This document shows positions 45,033-56,975 of a stretch of 64,000 nt of DNA, one piece after another. The first letter of the stretch is position 1. Each line of letters begins with the position of its first letter. The notes beneath the pieces are model-generated. The model was not told the DNA's origin. It searched no databases and worked only from the letters and a program-made list of their open reading frames with translations. Position numbers and translations under genes: made by a program. This DNA comes from Astragalus membranaceus (taxonomy: Eukaryota; Streptophyta; Magnoliopsida; Fabales; Fabaceae): assembly GCA_039519185.1 (NCBI GenBank), contig CM076847.1, positions 28,021,251 to 28,085,250 on the forward strand, in the 5' to 3' direction.

Positions 45033-47730
45033 TGTAACATCCGCAAAATAATTAGTAGAATTATTTGGGTGTTAACCCAATTAAACCAATTTAGTACTTA
45101 ACGGGTAAATTTATTGAGTGCTAAAATTATTTATTGGTTGTCATCGGATCGTTAACCGGATAATACGGATCAACGAAGTTTTGGAATCGAAATAAGAGAT
45201 TTCGATCAATATGGTAATTTGACCGCGTTACAGCTTATATATTAAATAAATATATATATGTGTACGTGTGTGTGTGTGTGTTAAAAAGAAAAGAAGAGAA
45301 TTAATTAAGAAAGGGAGAAAGAATGCGAGGGAGAGAAACAGAAGAGAGAAAAGGAGAGAAAAGAGAAAGAAGAAAGAATGGGTGAGGAGGAAGAAGAGGA
45401 AAAAGGGAGGACTTCGGCTCATCGAAACGACTTCCTTCCAACACGAGAAATGTTCAGCGTTACTTCCTCTTCGATTTGGTACCAACATCAACATCATCAA
45501 CTCTCTCTCTCTCACTTTGCCATTTTCGAATCTTGAAGGAAATGGAGGTTTGTTGATGGTTCAAGCTCAAGGATGGCTTGGGATGGAGTTTGGCGCGAAC
45601 CCAAGGATGATGGATCGTTGATTGAGGATCGATTGAAAGATTGGAAGCGAGTTGGGTGATTTGGGGTTTTATGAATAGTGATTAGAAGTTGGAGAAGATG
45701 ATGAATAGTATTCATGGAGGATTTCGGGGAATTCGGTAATTCGGTCAAAAGGATGCCTCGAAGTCAAGTGGGAAACTTTGGGAGCGGTTGCGGACGTCGC
45801 CGGAGCGTGTAGTTGATTCGGGGAATGTTCGTGTGGTTTTGTCAGAAAAGCGGTGATTTTGCGAAGTCTCGGTGATTTGGCGAAGTTTCGGTGATTTTGA
45901 AGTCTCGGTGTCGGCACACGCTTCAAGGGTGAGTTCTACTCACGTTTAGGATTTTACGTTTCGAATTAATTAATTAACTGTTTTACCGCTTTCGCTGGAC
46001 TGGAATATTTCTTGATACTGTCTGATTCGGGTTAGGAATTGATCGGAGTGAGTCTCAGGTTGAGTTGTGTTGAAATGGAATTGTTGGTGATTTGATTTCG
46101 AAAGATTTTGACTTAAAAACCGTTAATTGGAAAATATGTCGTTTTTGATACAATCCGTTTTGATTGAGTTTTTGATTGGATTGATTGATTGTGTGGTTTG
46201 TATTGGGTCTATCGTATTGGTTGTCAAATCTGTTTTGGACTAGAACAGGTATCGGAATTGATCGGAACGACAAAAATTGTGAAAACGGGATAAAATTTAG
46301 TGCTGTCAAAAGCGCACGACCCGTGCGTCCCAAGCGCTCGGACCGTGCGCCCCTTTCGGTTTGTGTTTTAAAAAGGTGCATTACAGGGCGCACGACCCGT
46401 GCGTATGGGCGCAAGAACCGTGCGCTGTGTTCTGTCCAAATTTTACAACTTTGCCCGAAACGATCCCGATCGATTCCAATCCTCTTCTAATCCTTTCCTA
46501 ACCCTTCTTTATTGATATTAGGCTTATAATGCCATGATTTTGGGTATGTTTCAAAAGAGTTTTATAAAATACTTTCGATGTTCAAATCGTTTCGAAAAAC
46601 CGAAATATAGTATACGTGTGAGGACATGTTTTTGTCGAAAAGAAAATGGACTATGAGTCCTACGTGGTATGGTATAACTGACGCGGAATGATTATTATTT
46701 ATTCGTCTAAACCGGTCTACGATACACGATATGTATATTATATCGATTATAGGAGTCGGCCCAATGTGGGTGGTTATACATGATTGTAGATATATATATA
46801 TTATATTGAGTTTGGGTGACGACCCATGTTGACATACTAGGCGGGGAAGTCATGAGCCCTTACCCTAGGCTCTGTGCCATTAGGAGACACTATTGGTTAT
46901 GGGGTTCGCCGGGATTACCATGTCTGGGGTCGGTGTTGTGTCAAAGATTAAATAATGCGGTTCATCGGGATTACCATGTCTGGGGTCGGTGCCGTGTTAT
47001 GCAGTGCGATTCATCGGGATTACCATGTCTGGGGCCGGTGTCGTGCTAGGTTAAATTGCATGGTCTATAAATTAAACTACAAGAAAGAAAGTTCTATAAT
47101 ACGGTTCACCGGGATTACCATGTCTGGGGTCGGTGCTGTGTTAAGGACTAAATAATGCGGTTCATCGGGATTACCATGTCTGGGGTCGGTGCCGCGTTAT
47201 GTAGTGCGATCCATCGGGATTACCATGTCTGGGGCCGGTGTCGTACTAGGTCAAATTGCGTAGTTTATAAACTAAACTCCGAAATAAAAGATTTCATAAT
47301 CGGACCGAGAGTGTTAGTAGGGGTCTCGGTAGAACTAACTGAGATTGTATCTCATTGTTTATATGTTGTGGTTTTACAGATAAACAGGGAAAGTGGAGAT
47401 CCAAGAGGCACGAGTAGGTGGTACTCGGATGGCTGCTGAAGACTTAGCTTTTATGCTTAAGTTATATTTTCCCTTGTTAGTTATGTATCATAACATTATG
47501 ACTTTAACTGTTGTAAAGTTATGTATTTATTTCCGCTTTCTTGTGCGATATTGAACACTGTATTTCACTGATGGTTTGTGGTCTTATTTATGTTTAAGAC
47601 TGTTCTGTTGTTATTCAGTGAAAATTGGTTATGGTGGTGTTCAGTATTTAACAAGAAATATATCTCTGATGTTTTAGGAATGGTACACTTGGGTATTTTT
47701 ACTCGATAAAAAAAATACCGGGGTGTTACG
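45033..47730 (+). repeat. C right LTR
   Basis: Direct copy of 38819-41511. It ends GGTGTTACG, with G where A is expected, directly before the CCTGG duplication. Confidence 0.92.
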
Positions 47731-48535
47731 CCTGGGTAATTGTTTGATTCCGGGACCTACTCTCCAATGCAGCTGCCACTTGTTTAGTGAGGGATTCGAT
47801 TTGAAGAGACATTAGCTTTTGTTGGGCTAACACCGCGCTATTAGAATCCAACTCCAAAATCTTTCCTTTCTGTACAGCTATACCCTCATTCGGCATTCTA
47901 TATTCATTTGAGGTCATATCGTCTATCAATTGTGTCGCTTCTTCCCAGGTTTTGTTACCCAAAGACCCTCCTGCTGAGGTGTCTAGCATCATCCTGGTTG
48001 GAGGTTTTAATCCATGATAGAAGGTTTGTAATTGCACAAAATCGTCAATACCATGCCCTGGACACTTTCTTAATGACAGCTTGAATCTCTCCCAGGAATC
48101 GTACAAGGACTCTTCATCCTCTTGTGCGAAGTTGGAGATTTCTGTTCTTTTTTCAATAAACTTATAAATTGGGAAGAATCTTGATAGGAACTTATCTTCA
48201 AGTTCACTCCAGGCATTAATAGTTCCTGGTGGAAGAGTATTTAACCAATCCTTTGCTCTGCCTGTTAAAGTGAAAGGAAACAAGCGCAACTGTTTGGAAT
48301 TTTCATCTACTCCCTCAGGATAGGTGGTCCCACAGATTTCATGGAAGTAGGATAAGTGTTGATTGGGGTCTTCAGTATCTGACCCAGAAAACGGCTTTGA
48401 CCTTAGTGCTGAGAGAACGGACGACTTGATATTAAAAGTAGCCGCCCACACTGGTTGGAAGGTGTGAGTATGTGTGCCTTGAGTTCTTCTCCCAAAATCA
48501 TTGAGAGTGCGTCTGCCCAGTGGATTTTCAGCCAT
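47731..48535 (-). pseudogene. B gag N-terminal part
   Basis: Retrotransposon gag on the minus strand. The probable start is MAENPLGRRTLNDFG at 48535; an upstream in-frame ATG at 48601 is also possible. It carries the capsid core with FSGSDTEDPNQHLSYFHEIC, the motif RLFPFTLTGRAKDWLNTLPP and the block NAWSELEDKFLSRFFP, typical of Athila/Tat gag. The frame is open until element C cuts it, and the rest of gag lies beyond C at 38818 downward. Confidence 0.9.
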
Positions 48536-48706
48536 TAATTCAACTGAACGTACCTGTACCCCTGTATAAACAGTTCTTTGGAAACACCAAGCAGACGTCA
48601 ACAGGTCTAAGAGAATAACTAAGCAGCAAAATTTAAGTAACTCAATAAAACAAAAACTGAGAATCTAGAATTTACTCGTTTGCCTTGTCGACAACAAAGT
48701 CAACAA

Positions 48707-48724
48707 TCCCCGGCAACGGCGCCA
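48707..48724 (-). promoter_or_regulatory. B primer binding site
   Basis: On the minus strand TGGCGCCGTTGCCGGGGA lies 6 bp after the 5' LTR. This is the well-known primer site of Athila/Tat elements. Confidence 0.92.
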
Positions 48725-48730
48725 AAAACT

Positions 48731-50018
48731 TGTTAACAATTTGGCAAGTGTACCAATTGTCGCAAGTAATAAAATTTATCGGTAAGAACCGGTCGATCCA
48801 CAGGGATTGCGCGTTGACAACAATAGCAAAATTGTAAATTCGTAGATTGTAGATATTTGATAAATTGAGTAACTGGTAACAGAACACGAACGTGAATTAA
48901 TAATGCGAGAAAAAACGACTAGGGATCGAATCCTCTCACCTCGCCTATCACATGAACCTCAGCCAATTCAAGTTAATTATTCAATTTCTAGATTCAATTC
49001 ACTAATTTAGGTCAAGGGCAATTCCTTGTCTCAAGACCCCTATTACCCTAAGAGTTACCCTAATTCCTTAGGTGAGTCGTGCCAGAGGGTAACGCATAAA
49101 GATTAAGAATTATAATGAATTCACATAAGCTACCACATATTCCTATGGTGATTACTAGCATGTGATCTAAATACCCAAATTCCAGCTACTAATTCATATC
49201 CCTATGCAATCACTAGCCTGGATCATCGCAATTATCATATGTAATTGAAAAGCGTTAAGAACATAGGTAATTAGACAAGTAAATTGAATAACAACTGAAT
49301 TAACTAGAGCAATGGTTCACATGATAGGTTTGGGAGATTCATCTCTCCCTAATCTAAGAGAATTAGTTACAAATCATCCTAAGAGTGGAAACCAACATAA
49401 AATAGAAAACAATCATAAAGGAAGACATTAGAACCTTCAATCCCTTGTTCCCAAGTGATGAGAAGGCTCCAAAATCGCACCTCCAGCTGCTCCAAAACGT
49501 GGCTCCAAATCCCGAAAACGAAGTGCTCTCAAAAATTCCTGAAATTGCTTTAAAAACCCTAATTTTCACGCACCATCGCGACGCGGCCCGTGACCGTCGC
49601 GTCGCGACAAATGACAGAAACTTCAGGCCTCGCAAAACTGCTCCAGGTCGGGCAGCGAACCCTCCTGGTCGCGACGCGAAAAATGACAGAAAGTTCGGGC
49701 TTGTAAAATTCCTCCGGATCGCGTCGCGAACCCTCCTGGTCGCGACGCGAAAATCAACAGAAAGTTCTGACTATGCAAATTCCTCCAGATTGCTGCATTT
49801 CCGGGCAAGTGTCTGGTTCGCCGAAAGATGCCACAACCACTTAAAAGGTCTTCAAGTCCCATTTAGCTCCAAAAGTGAAGGAATAACTTACAATTGAACT
49901 TCCTACTACAATGATCTAAAACTGAACTAAATCCCAGATAATGACTGTTATACAATAAAAACCCTGCACAATTGGTCCTAAAAATGCCTAACTTACATCA
50001 TATGATTGGGAGTCAACA
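48731..50018 (-). repeat. B 5' LTR
   Basis: Partner of 31966-33254, 1,288 bp, with about 15 scattered differences. It is followed in plus view by GTTAT. Confidence 0.95.
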
Positions 50019-50414
50019 GTTATCTCACCCTATCCATATTTGTTGTTTTTCAGAGAAGCAGGGAAAAAGTAAGACTATTGTGCACGAGTAGTTGATATAC
50101 TCTTGGAGGTGCTGAAGACTTAGTCATTTGACCCCTTTGTTCTTTTTTTGTCCTAATTGGTTGTATAAACTTGTAATGTTTATGAGTTATATGAACCGTT
50201 TATGTTTCTGTTTGGTATTTTGGACTTGGATATTGTAATCCACTCGGTATGGAACCGAAAAACTTCTATGTTATGAAGTAATGTTTTTTCCGATTATGTT
50301 TTATTTCGGAAAAAGTTTGTATGTCCAAAAACTTAAACAGGAACAGTGTCCTCTGAATTTCCGCATCTGTGCATCTTCGGTGTCTCTACATGTTAGAAAC
50401 ACCGGGGTGTTACA
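50019..50414 (+). repeat. X 5' LTR, second part
   Basis: Resumes X's LTR after the GTTAT duplication. It includes TTGTTTTTCAGAGAAGCAGGG, which aligns with C's TGGTTTTACAGATAAACAGG, and ends GGGGTGTTACA. Confidence 0.9.
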
Positions 50415-50416
50415 TT

Positions 50417-50428
50417 TGGTATCAGAGC
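50417..50428 (+). promoter_or_regulatory. X primer binding site (tRNA-iMet)
   Basis: TGGTATCAGAGC lies 2 bp after the LTR. Confidence 0.9.
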
Positions 50429-50551
50429 GGTTCGACCTAGTCGGACTTAGATGCTAAGAGTCTTATACGTCTTCTAAGTCTGATTTTTCTTAGTATGCTA
50501 TTAGACATTGAGCCTAATCAACTTAATACTTTGTGCATACTTCGCAGAATC

Positions 50552-53275
50552 ATGGCTGGAAGAGGTAGGAGAAACCCACCTGTTGATCCTCATCAAGAAT
50601 GGATGCAGAATGTCATCGAGACTCAGCAGAAGATGATGAATGACATGATGCTTATGCAACAGCAACTGATGGCTCAAATGGCTCAAATGCAGCAGATGCA
50701 TCAGATGCCTCAACCACAACCAGCTGAGCCAGTCAATGTGCCAACACCTGAGGATCCCAACAAGATGTATTTCCGGTTTCCGAAGATGAAACCCCCAACC
50801 TTCAAAGGAGGATCCGAGGCAATGAAAGCCCATTTCTGGGTGGATGCCATGGAACGGATCTTTGATTCCTTGCAATGTAATGAAGGAGAAAAGGTAATTT
50901 GTGCTGCTAACGCTCTGGACGAGGATGCTCACACCTGGTGGGTTAACGCTCGTAGAATGCTTCAAAATCAAGGAACTCCTCTAGAGTGGAGGAATTTCAA
51001 GGAATTATTTTTGAGTCATTATTTTCCCGACTCCCAAAGACTTGACAAGCAGATGGAATTTCTGGGTTTGAAACAGGGAGAGATGACAGTTGGAGAATAT
51101 GCTGCAAAATTTGAGAGGTTGTCACAATTCTATGAATTGGGGACCACCGCTCCTGATGATAAGTGGAAGAGGGTGATGTTCAGACAAGGTCTTAGAGGCG
51201 AAGTGAATCAAGGTCTCAGTTCTTATTCCATGACCACTTATCCTGCTTTGGTTCAACAAGCCCACTCAGCTGAGAGCGATCTTAAAAGAATGTATGCTGA
51301 GAGGAAGGATTTCTGGAAGGACAAGCGCAGAGGAAATGATTCCGCTTCTTCAAACCCTAGATATAGAGGGAATAGGGATAAAGGGAAACAAATCCAGTCA
51401 AGTGACTCTGCCAGGACTAACAGGTGCGACGTCTGCAAGAAATTTCATAGAGGCAAATGTCAGGTGGGACCGAACCAATGTTACCTCTGCAAAGAAGTGG
51501 GCCATTTTGCTAATAATTGTCCATCAAGGAAAGCTTTCTTGGATTCTCCTGATGCTCCGAGACAGGCTCGAGTCAACACGTTGGATGCCAAGACCATCAA
51601 GCCAACTGATAATCTTATAAGGGGTACATGTTCTCTCTTTAATCAAACTGTAAATATTCTGTATGATTCTGGTGCTACTCACAGTTTTATCTCCGAAGCA
51701 TGTGCTGAACGTTTAGGATTAGAAGTATCTCCTATATCTGAACCAATCACAATTCGTACTGCGGCAAGGGGTCGTGTTCGAACCCAATCATTGTGCCTTA
51801 ACTGTCTGCTTACTATAGGAGGCAGGGATTTCGCTGTTTATTTTGTCTGTTTGCCTATGAGGGGAATGGAAATCGTTTTGGGAATGAATTGGATGACTTC
51901 AAATCACATTACTATTGACTGTTTCAATCGGGCAATTAATTTTCCTTCTGAAGTAGCGGGACATTCACTACCTGCAGATGATGGTGTTATTTCATTCGCT
52001 TCAGCCAGCCAGTCTCTATTCCAAGGTGTGGAAGCTTTTGTTGTTATTTTGTCTGCATCAACTGAAGCTGATTTGGATTTATCGTCTATTCAAGTTGTTA
52101 ATGAATTATTAGATGTTTTTCCCGAGGAAGTCTCCTCTTTGCCTCCAGAACGAGAGGTAGAATTCTCTATAGATTTGGCGCCTGGTACAGGGCCAATATC
52201 CATAGCACCTTATAGGATGTCTCCTCTCGAACTGAAGGAATTGAAGTCCCAACTTGAGGAATTAATTTCCAAGAAGTTTATTCGACCGAGTGCTTCTCCA
52301 TGGGGTGCTCCGGTATTGCTAGTCAAGAAGAAGGACGGAAGCATGAGATTATGCATAGACTACCGTCAGCTGAATAAAATCACTATCAAGAACAAGTATC
52401 CATTGCCAAGGATAGATGATCTACTTGACCAACTTCGAGGTGCTAAAGTTTTCTCTAAAATTGATCTAAGGTCAGGGTACCATCAAATCAGGGTAAGAGC
52501 TTTAGACATTCCGAAGACTGCGTTTCGTACAAGGTACGGACACTACGAGTTTGTGGTGATGCCTTTCGGATTGACTAATGCTCCAGCCGTATTCATGGAT
52601 TATATGAATAGAGTATTTCGTTCTTACCTAGATCAGTTCGTGGTCGTCTTTATTGATGATATCTTGGTTTACTCAAAGTCAGCTGAGGAGCATGCTCAGC
52701 ATCTCCGCTTTGTTCTAGGAGTACTCCGAGAAAAGAAACTCTATGCTAAACCGTCAAAGTGTGACTTTTGGATGTCGGAAGTAAAGTTCTTGGGTCATGT
52801 GATTTCCCAAGAAGGGGTTGCAGTTGATCCTAGCAAGGTGGAAGCAGTGTTGAATTGGGAACGGCCGACATCTGTGACAGAGATCAGAAGCTTTCTGGGT
52901 TTAGCTGGTTACTATAGAAGATTCATTGAAGGTTTTTCACAATTGGTACTTCCGCTTACTCGGCTAACTCGCAAGGGCCAACCGTTTACTTGGGATACCG
53001 ATTGTGAAGAGTGCTTCCTTGGATTGAAAGAAAAGCTAACTTCTGCCCCAATCCTAATTCTTTCGGATCCGTCATTGGGATTTCAGATTTACAGTGATGC
53101 ATCTGGGAAGGGTTTAGGATGCGTTCTCATGCAGAATCAACATGTTGTGGCCTATGCATCGAGGCAATTGAAGACGCATGAACGGAATTACCCAACTCAT
53201 GACTTAGAGTTGGCGGCTATTGTGTTTGCACTGAAAATCTGGAGGCATTACCTTTACGGTTCTCGTTTCGAGGTT
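50552..53275 (+). CDS. gag-pol: X gag-pol polyprotein, cut by the assembly gap
   Basis: Open for 908 codons from MAGRGRRNPPVDPHQEW to the N gap; an in-frame ATG at 50495 lies in the leader and is less likely. The N-terminus is rich in Met and Gln. Gag core motifs include FKGGSEAMKAHFWVDAMERI and GLKQGEMTVGEYAAKFERLS. A cysteine pair region (CDVCKKFHRGKC, residue about 291) and a CCHC knuckle (CYLCKEVGHFANNC, about 310) follow. Protease is YDSGATHSF (about 370). Reverse transcriptase has DYRQLNKITIKNKYPLP and FIDDILVYSK (about 700). RNase H starts near 846 (YSDASGKGLGCVLM). No stop or frameshift is seen. The RNase H end, integrase and chromodomain would lie in or past the gap, so whether X is intact is unknown. 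Confidence 0.93.
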
Positions 53276-53775
53276 NNNNNNNNNNNNNNNNNNNNNNNNN
53301 NNNNNNNNNNNNNNNNNNNNNNNNNNNNNNNNNNNNNNNNNNNNNNNNNNNNNNNNNNNNNNNNNNNNNNNNNNNNNNNNNNNNNNNNNNNNNNNNNNNN
53401 NNNNNNNNNNNNNNNNNNNNNNNNNNNNNNNNNNNNNNNNNNNNNNNNNNNNNNNNNNNNNNNNNNNNNNNNNNNNNNNNNNNNNNNNNNNNNNNNNNNN
53501 NNNNNNNNNNNNNNNNNNNNNNNNNNNNNNNNNNNNNNNNNNNNNNNNNNNNNNNNNNNNNNNNNNNNNNNNNNNNNNNNNNNNNNNNNNNNNNNNNNNN
53601 NNNNNNNNNNNNNNNNNNNNNNNNNNNNNNNNNNNNNNNNNNNNNNNNNNNNNNNNNNNNNNNNNNNNNNNNNNNNNNNNNNNNNNNNNNNNNNNNNNNN
53701 NNNNNNNNNNNNNNNNNNNNNNNNNNNNNNNNNNNNNNNNNNNNNNNNNNNNNNNNNNNNNNNNNNNNNNNNNNN
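53276..53775. other. Assembly gap (500 N)
   Basis: Exactly 500 unknown bases, a usual placeholder, so the true distance is unknown. X pol is on the left, the satellite array on the right. Confidence 0.99.
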
Positions 53776-56700
53776 GAGACCATAATTTCGCCCACGTTCA
53801 CCCGATGGGGACGTGTGAGCATGCGTTGCAAAGCTGAGAAGTAGAGCTACAGCTTTCTTGTTGAAGTCAAAATCAGATTCGGGCGTTCTACACCCCTTTT
53901 CTGGTCGTTCAAGTGGGATGCACAAAAGCTGGTCGCCCGTGAGCGACCCAGAAGGTCTGCCTAGCTCGGAGACCATAATTTCGCCCACGTTCACCCGATG
54001 GGGGCGTGTGAGCATGCGTTGGAAAGCTGAGAAGCAGAGCTACAGCTTTCGTGTTGAAGTCAAAATCAGATTCGGGCGTTCTACACCCCTTTTCTGGTCG
54101 TTCAAGTGGGACGCACAAAAGCTGGTCGCCCGTGAGCGACCCAGAAGGTCTGCCTAGCTCGGAGACCATAATTTCGTCCACGTTCACCCGATGGGGGCGT
54201 GTGAGCATGCGTTGGAAAGCTGAGAAGTAGAGCTACAGCTTTCGTGTTGAAGTCAAAATCAGATTCGGGCGTTCTACACCCCTTTTCTGGTCGTTCATGT
54301 GGGACGCACAAAAGCTGGTCGCCCGTGAGCGACCCAGAAGGTCTGCCTAGCTCGGAGACCATAATTTTGTTCACGTTCACCCGATGGGGGCGTGTGAGCA
54401 TGCGTTAGAAAGCTAAGAAGCAGAGCTACAGTTTTCGTGTTAAAGTCAAAATCAGATTCGGGCGTCCTACACCCATCTCTGGTCGTTCAAGTGGGACGCA
54501 CAAAAGCTGGTCGCCCATGAGTGACCCAGAAGGTCTGCCTAGCTCGGAGACCATAATTTCGCCCACGTTCACCCGATGGGGGCGTGTGAGCATGCTTTGG
54601 AAATCTGAGAAGTAGAGCTACAGCTTTTGTGTTGAAGTCAAAATCAGATTCGGGCGTCCTACACCCTTTTCTGGTCGTTCAAGTGGGACGCACAAAAGCT
54701 GGTCACCCTTGAGCGACCTAGAAGGTCTGCCTAGCTCGGAGACCATAATTTCGCCCACGTTCACCCGATGGGGGCGTGTGAGCATGCGTTGGAAAGCTGA
54801 AAAGTAGAGCTACAGCTTTTGTGTTGAAGTAAAAATCAGATTCGGGCGTTCTACACCCCTTTTCTGGTCGTTCAAGTGGGACGCACAAAAGCTGGTCGCC
54901 CGTGAGCGACCCAGAAGGTCTGCCTAGCTCGGAGACCATAAATTCGTCCACGTTCACCCGATGGGGGCGTGTGACCATGCGTTGGAAAGCTGAGAAGTAG
55001 AGCTACAGCTTTCGTGTTGAAGTCAAAATCAGATTCGGGCGTCCTACACCCTTTTCTGGCCGTTCAAATGGGGCGCACAAAAGCTGGTCGCCCGTGAGCG
55101 ACCCCGAAGGTCTGCCTAGCTCGGAGACCATAATCTCGTCCAAGTTCACCCGATGGGGGCGTGTGAGCATGCGTTGGAAATCTGAGAAGTAGAGCTACAG
55201 CTTTCGTGTTGAAGTCAAAATCAGATTCGGGCGTTCTATACCCCTTTTCTGGTCGTTCAAGTGGGACGCACAAAAGCTGGTCGCCCGTGAGCGACCCAGA
55301 AGGTCTGCCTAGCTCGGAGACCATAAATTCGTCCACGTTCACCCGATGGGGGCGTGTGACCATGCGTTGGAAAGCTGAGAAGTAGAGCTACAGCTTTCGT
55401 GTTGAAGTCAAAATCAGATCCGGGCGTCCTACACCCTTTTCTGGCCGTTCAAGTGGGGCGCACAAAAGCTGGTCGCCCGTGAGCGACCCAGAAGGTCTGC
55501 CTAGCTCGGAGACCATAATCTCGTCCAAGTTCACCCGATGGGGGCGTGTGAGCATGCGTTGGAAAGCTGAGAAGTAGAGCTACAGCTTTCGTGTTGAAGT
55601 CAAAATCAGATTCGGGCGTTCTACACCCCTTTTCTGGTCGTTCAAGTGGGACGCACAAAAGCTGGTCGCCCGTGAGCGACCCAGAAGGTCTGCCTAGCTC
55701 GGAGACCATAATTTCGGCCACGTTCACCCGATGGGGGCGTGTGAGCATGCGTTAGAAAGCTGAGAAGTAGAGCTACAGCTTTCGTGTTGAAGTCAAAATC
55801 AGATTTGGGCGTCCTACACCCATTTCTGGTCGTTCAAGTGGGACGCACAAAAGCTGGTCGCCCGTGAGTGACCCAGAAGGTCTGCCTAGCTCGGAGACCA
55901 TAATTTCGTCCACGTTCACCCGATGGGGGCGTGTGAGCATGCGTTGGAAAGCTGACAAGCAGAGCTACAGCTTTCGTGTTGAAGTCAAAATCAGATTCGG
56001 GCATCCTACACCCTTGAGCGACCTAGAAGGTCTGCCTAGCTCGGAGACCATAATTTCGCCCACGTTCACCCGATGGGGGCGTGTGAGCATGAGTTGGAAA
56101 GCTGAGAAGTAGAGCTACAGCTTTCGTGCTGAAGTCAAAATCAGATTCGGGTGTTCTACACCCCTTTTCTGGTCGTTCAAGTGGGACGCACAAAAGCTGG
56201 TCGCCCGTGAGCGACCCAGAAGGTCTGCCTAGCTCGGAGACCATAATTTCGCCCACGTTCACCCGATGGGGGCGTGTGAGCATGCGTTGGAAAGCTGAGA
56301 AGTAGAGCTACAGCTTTTGTGTTGAAGTCAAAATCAGATTCGGGCGTCCTACACCCTTTTCTGGTCGTTCAAGTGGGACGCACAAAAGCCGGTCACCCTT
56401 GAGCGACCTAGAAGGTCTGCCTAGCTCGGAGACCATAATTTCGCCCACGTTCACCCGATGGGGACATGTGAGTATGCGTTGGAAAGCTGAGAAGTAGAGC
56501 TACAGCTTTCGTGTTGAAGTCAAAATCAGATTCGGGCGTCCTACACCCTTGAGCGACCTAGAAGGTCTTCCTAGCTCGGAGACCATAATTTCGCCCACGT
56601 TCACCCGATGGGGGCGTGTGAGCATGCGTTGGAAAGCTGAGAAGTAGAGCTACAGCTTTCGTGTTGAAGTCAAAATCAGATTCGGGCGTCCTACACCCTT

Positions 56701-56962
56701 TTCTGGTCGTTCAAGTGGGACGCACAAAAGCTGGTCACCCTTGAGCGACCTAGAAGGTCTGCCTAGCTCGGAGACCATAATTTCGTCCACGTTCACCCGA
56801 TGGGGGCGTGTGAGCATGCGTTGGAAAGCTGAGAAGTAGAGTTACAGCTTTCGTGTTGAAGTCAAAATCAGATTCGGGCGTCCTACACCCATTTCTGGTC
56901 GTTCAAGTGGGACGCACAAAAGCTGGTCGCCCGTGAGTGACCCAGAAGGTCTGCCTAGCTCG
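53776..56962 (+). repeat. Satellite array, 192/193-bp monomer
   Basis: Seventeen units begin at GAGACCATAATTTCG-type words at 53776, 53969, 54162, 54355, 54547, 54739, 54932, 55124, 55317, 55509, 55702, 55894, 56044, 56237, 56429, 56579 and 56771; the array ends at 56962. Most units are 192 or 193 bp; two (55894, 56429) are 150 bp with the same internal deletion. Variants recur at 385 bp and 535 bp, showing higher-order units. The left end runs into the gap. Repeated minus-strand ORFs of up to 99 codons are by-products of the period. Confidence 0.95.
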
Positions 56963-56975
56963 GAGACCAAAAGCT

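Larger units (their letters stand above)
38819..47730 (+). mobile_element. C: chromovirus with young LTRs and decayed interior
   Basis: An 8,912-bp element inserted in B's gag with a CCTGG duplication. LTRs are 2,693 and 2,698 bp and differ at about 21 positions by eye (near 0.8 percent). The 3.5-kb interior is a decayed, internally deleted relative of X's gag-pol with many frameshifts and stops. A primer site and polypurine tract remain. Confidence 0.93.
31966..50018 (-). mobile_element. B: Athila-like element, minus strand, split by C
   Basis: Reading on the minus strand: 5' LTR (50018-48731), primer site, gag (48535 down, interrupted by C at 47730-38819), protease, RT, RNase H and integrase (to 34580), a 1.3-kb non-coding tail, polypurine tract, and 3' LTR (33254-31966). 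A GTTAT duplication flanks it. LTR divergence is about 15 differences in 1.29 kb by eye. Several nonsense and frameshift changes show it is defective. Without C it would be about 9.1 kb. Confidence 0.95.
30014..53275 (+). mobile_element. X: chromovirus, 5' part, interrupted by B and cut by a gap
   Basis: The 5' LTR (30014-31965 plus 50024-50414, about 2.34 kb when B is removed) is followed by a primer site and a gag-pol that stays open to the assembly gap at 53276. The start TGTAACATCCC and end GGGGTGTTACA are typical of this clade. X inserted into caulimovirid copy 1. Its 3' LTR is not in the window, so the flanking duplication cannot be tested. Confidence 0.85.

Noticed and set aside
53217..54015. 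Long minus-strand ORFs through the run of N
   Set aside because: Their middles are unknown bases; only the ends are real and they lie in pol antisense and satellite.
53909..56283. Repeated 86-99-codon minus-strand ORFs starting MLTRPHRVNV or MVTRPHRVNV
   Set aside because: They follow the satellite period, break when a unit is 193 or 150 bp, and resemble no protein I know.
53776..56962. CRISPR-like or rRNA spacer array
   Set aside because: Units are contiguous and near-identical with no unique spacers; plant context; no rRNA sequence nearby.
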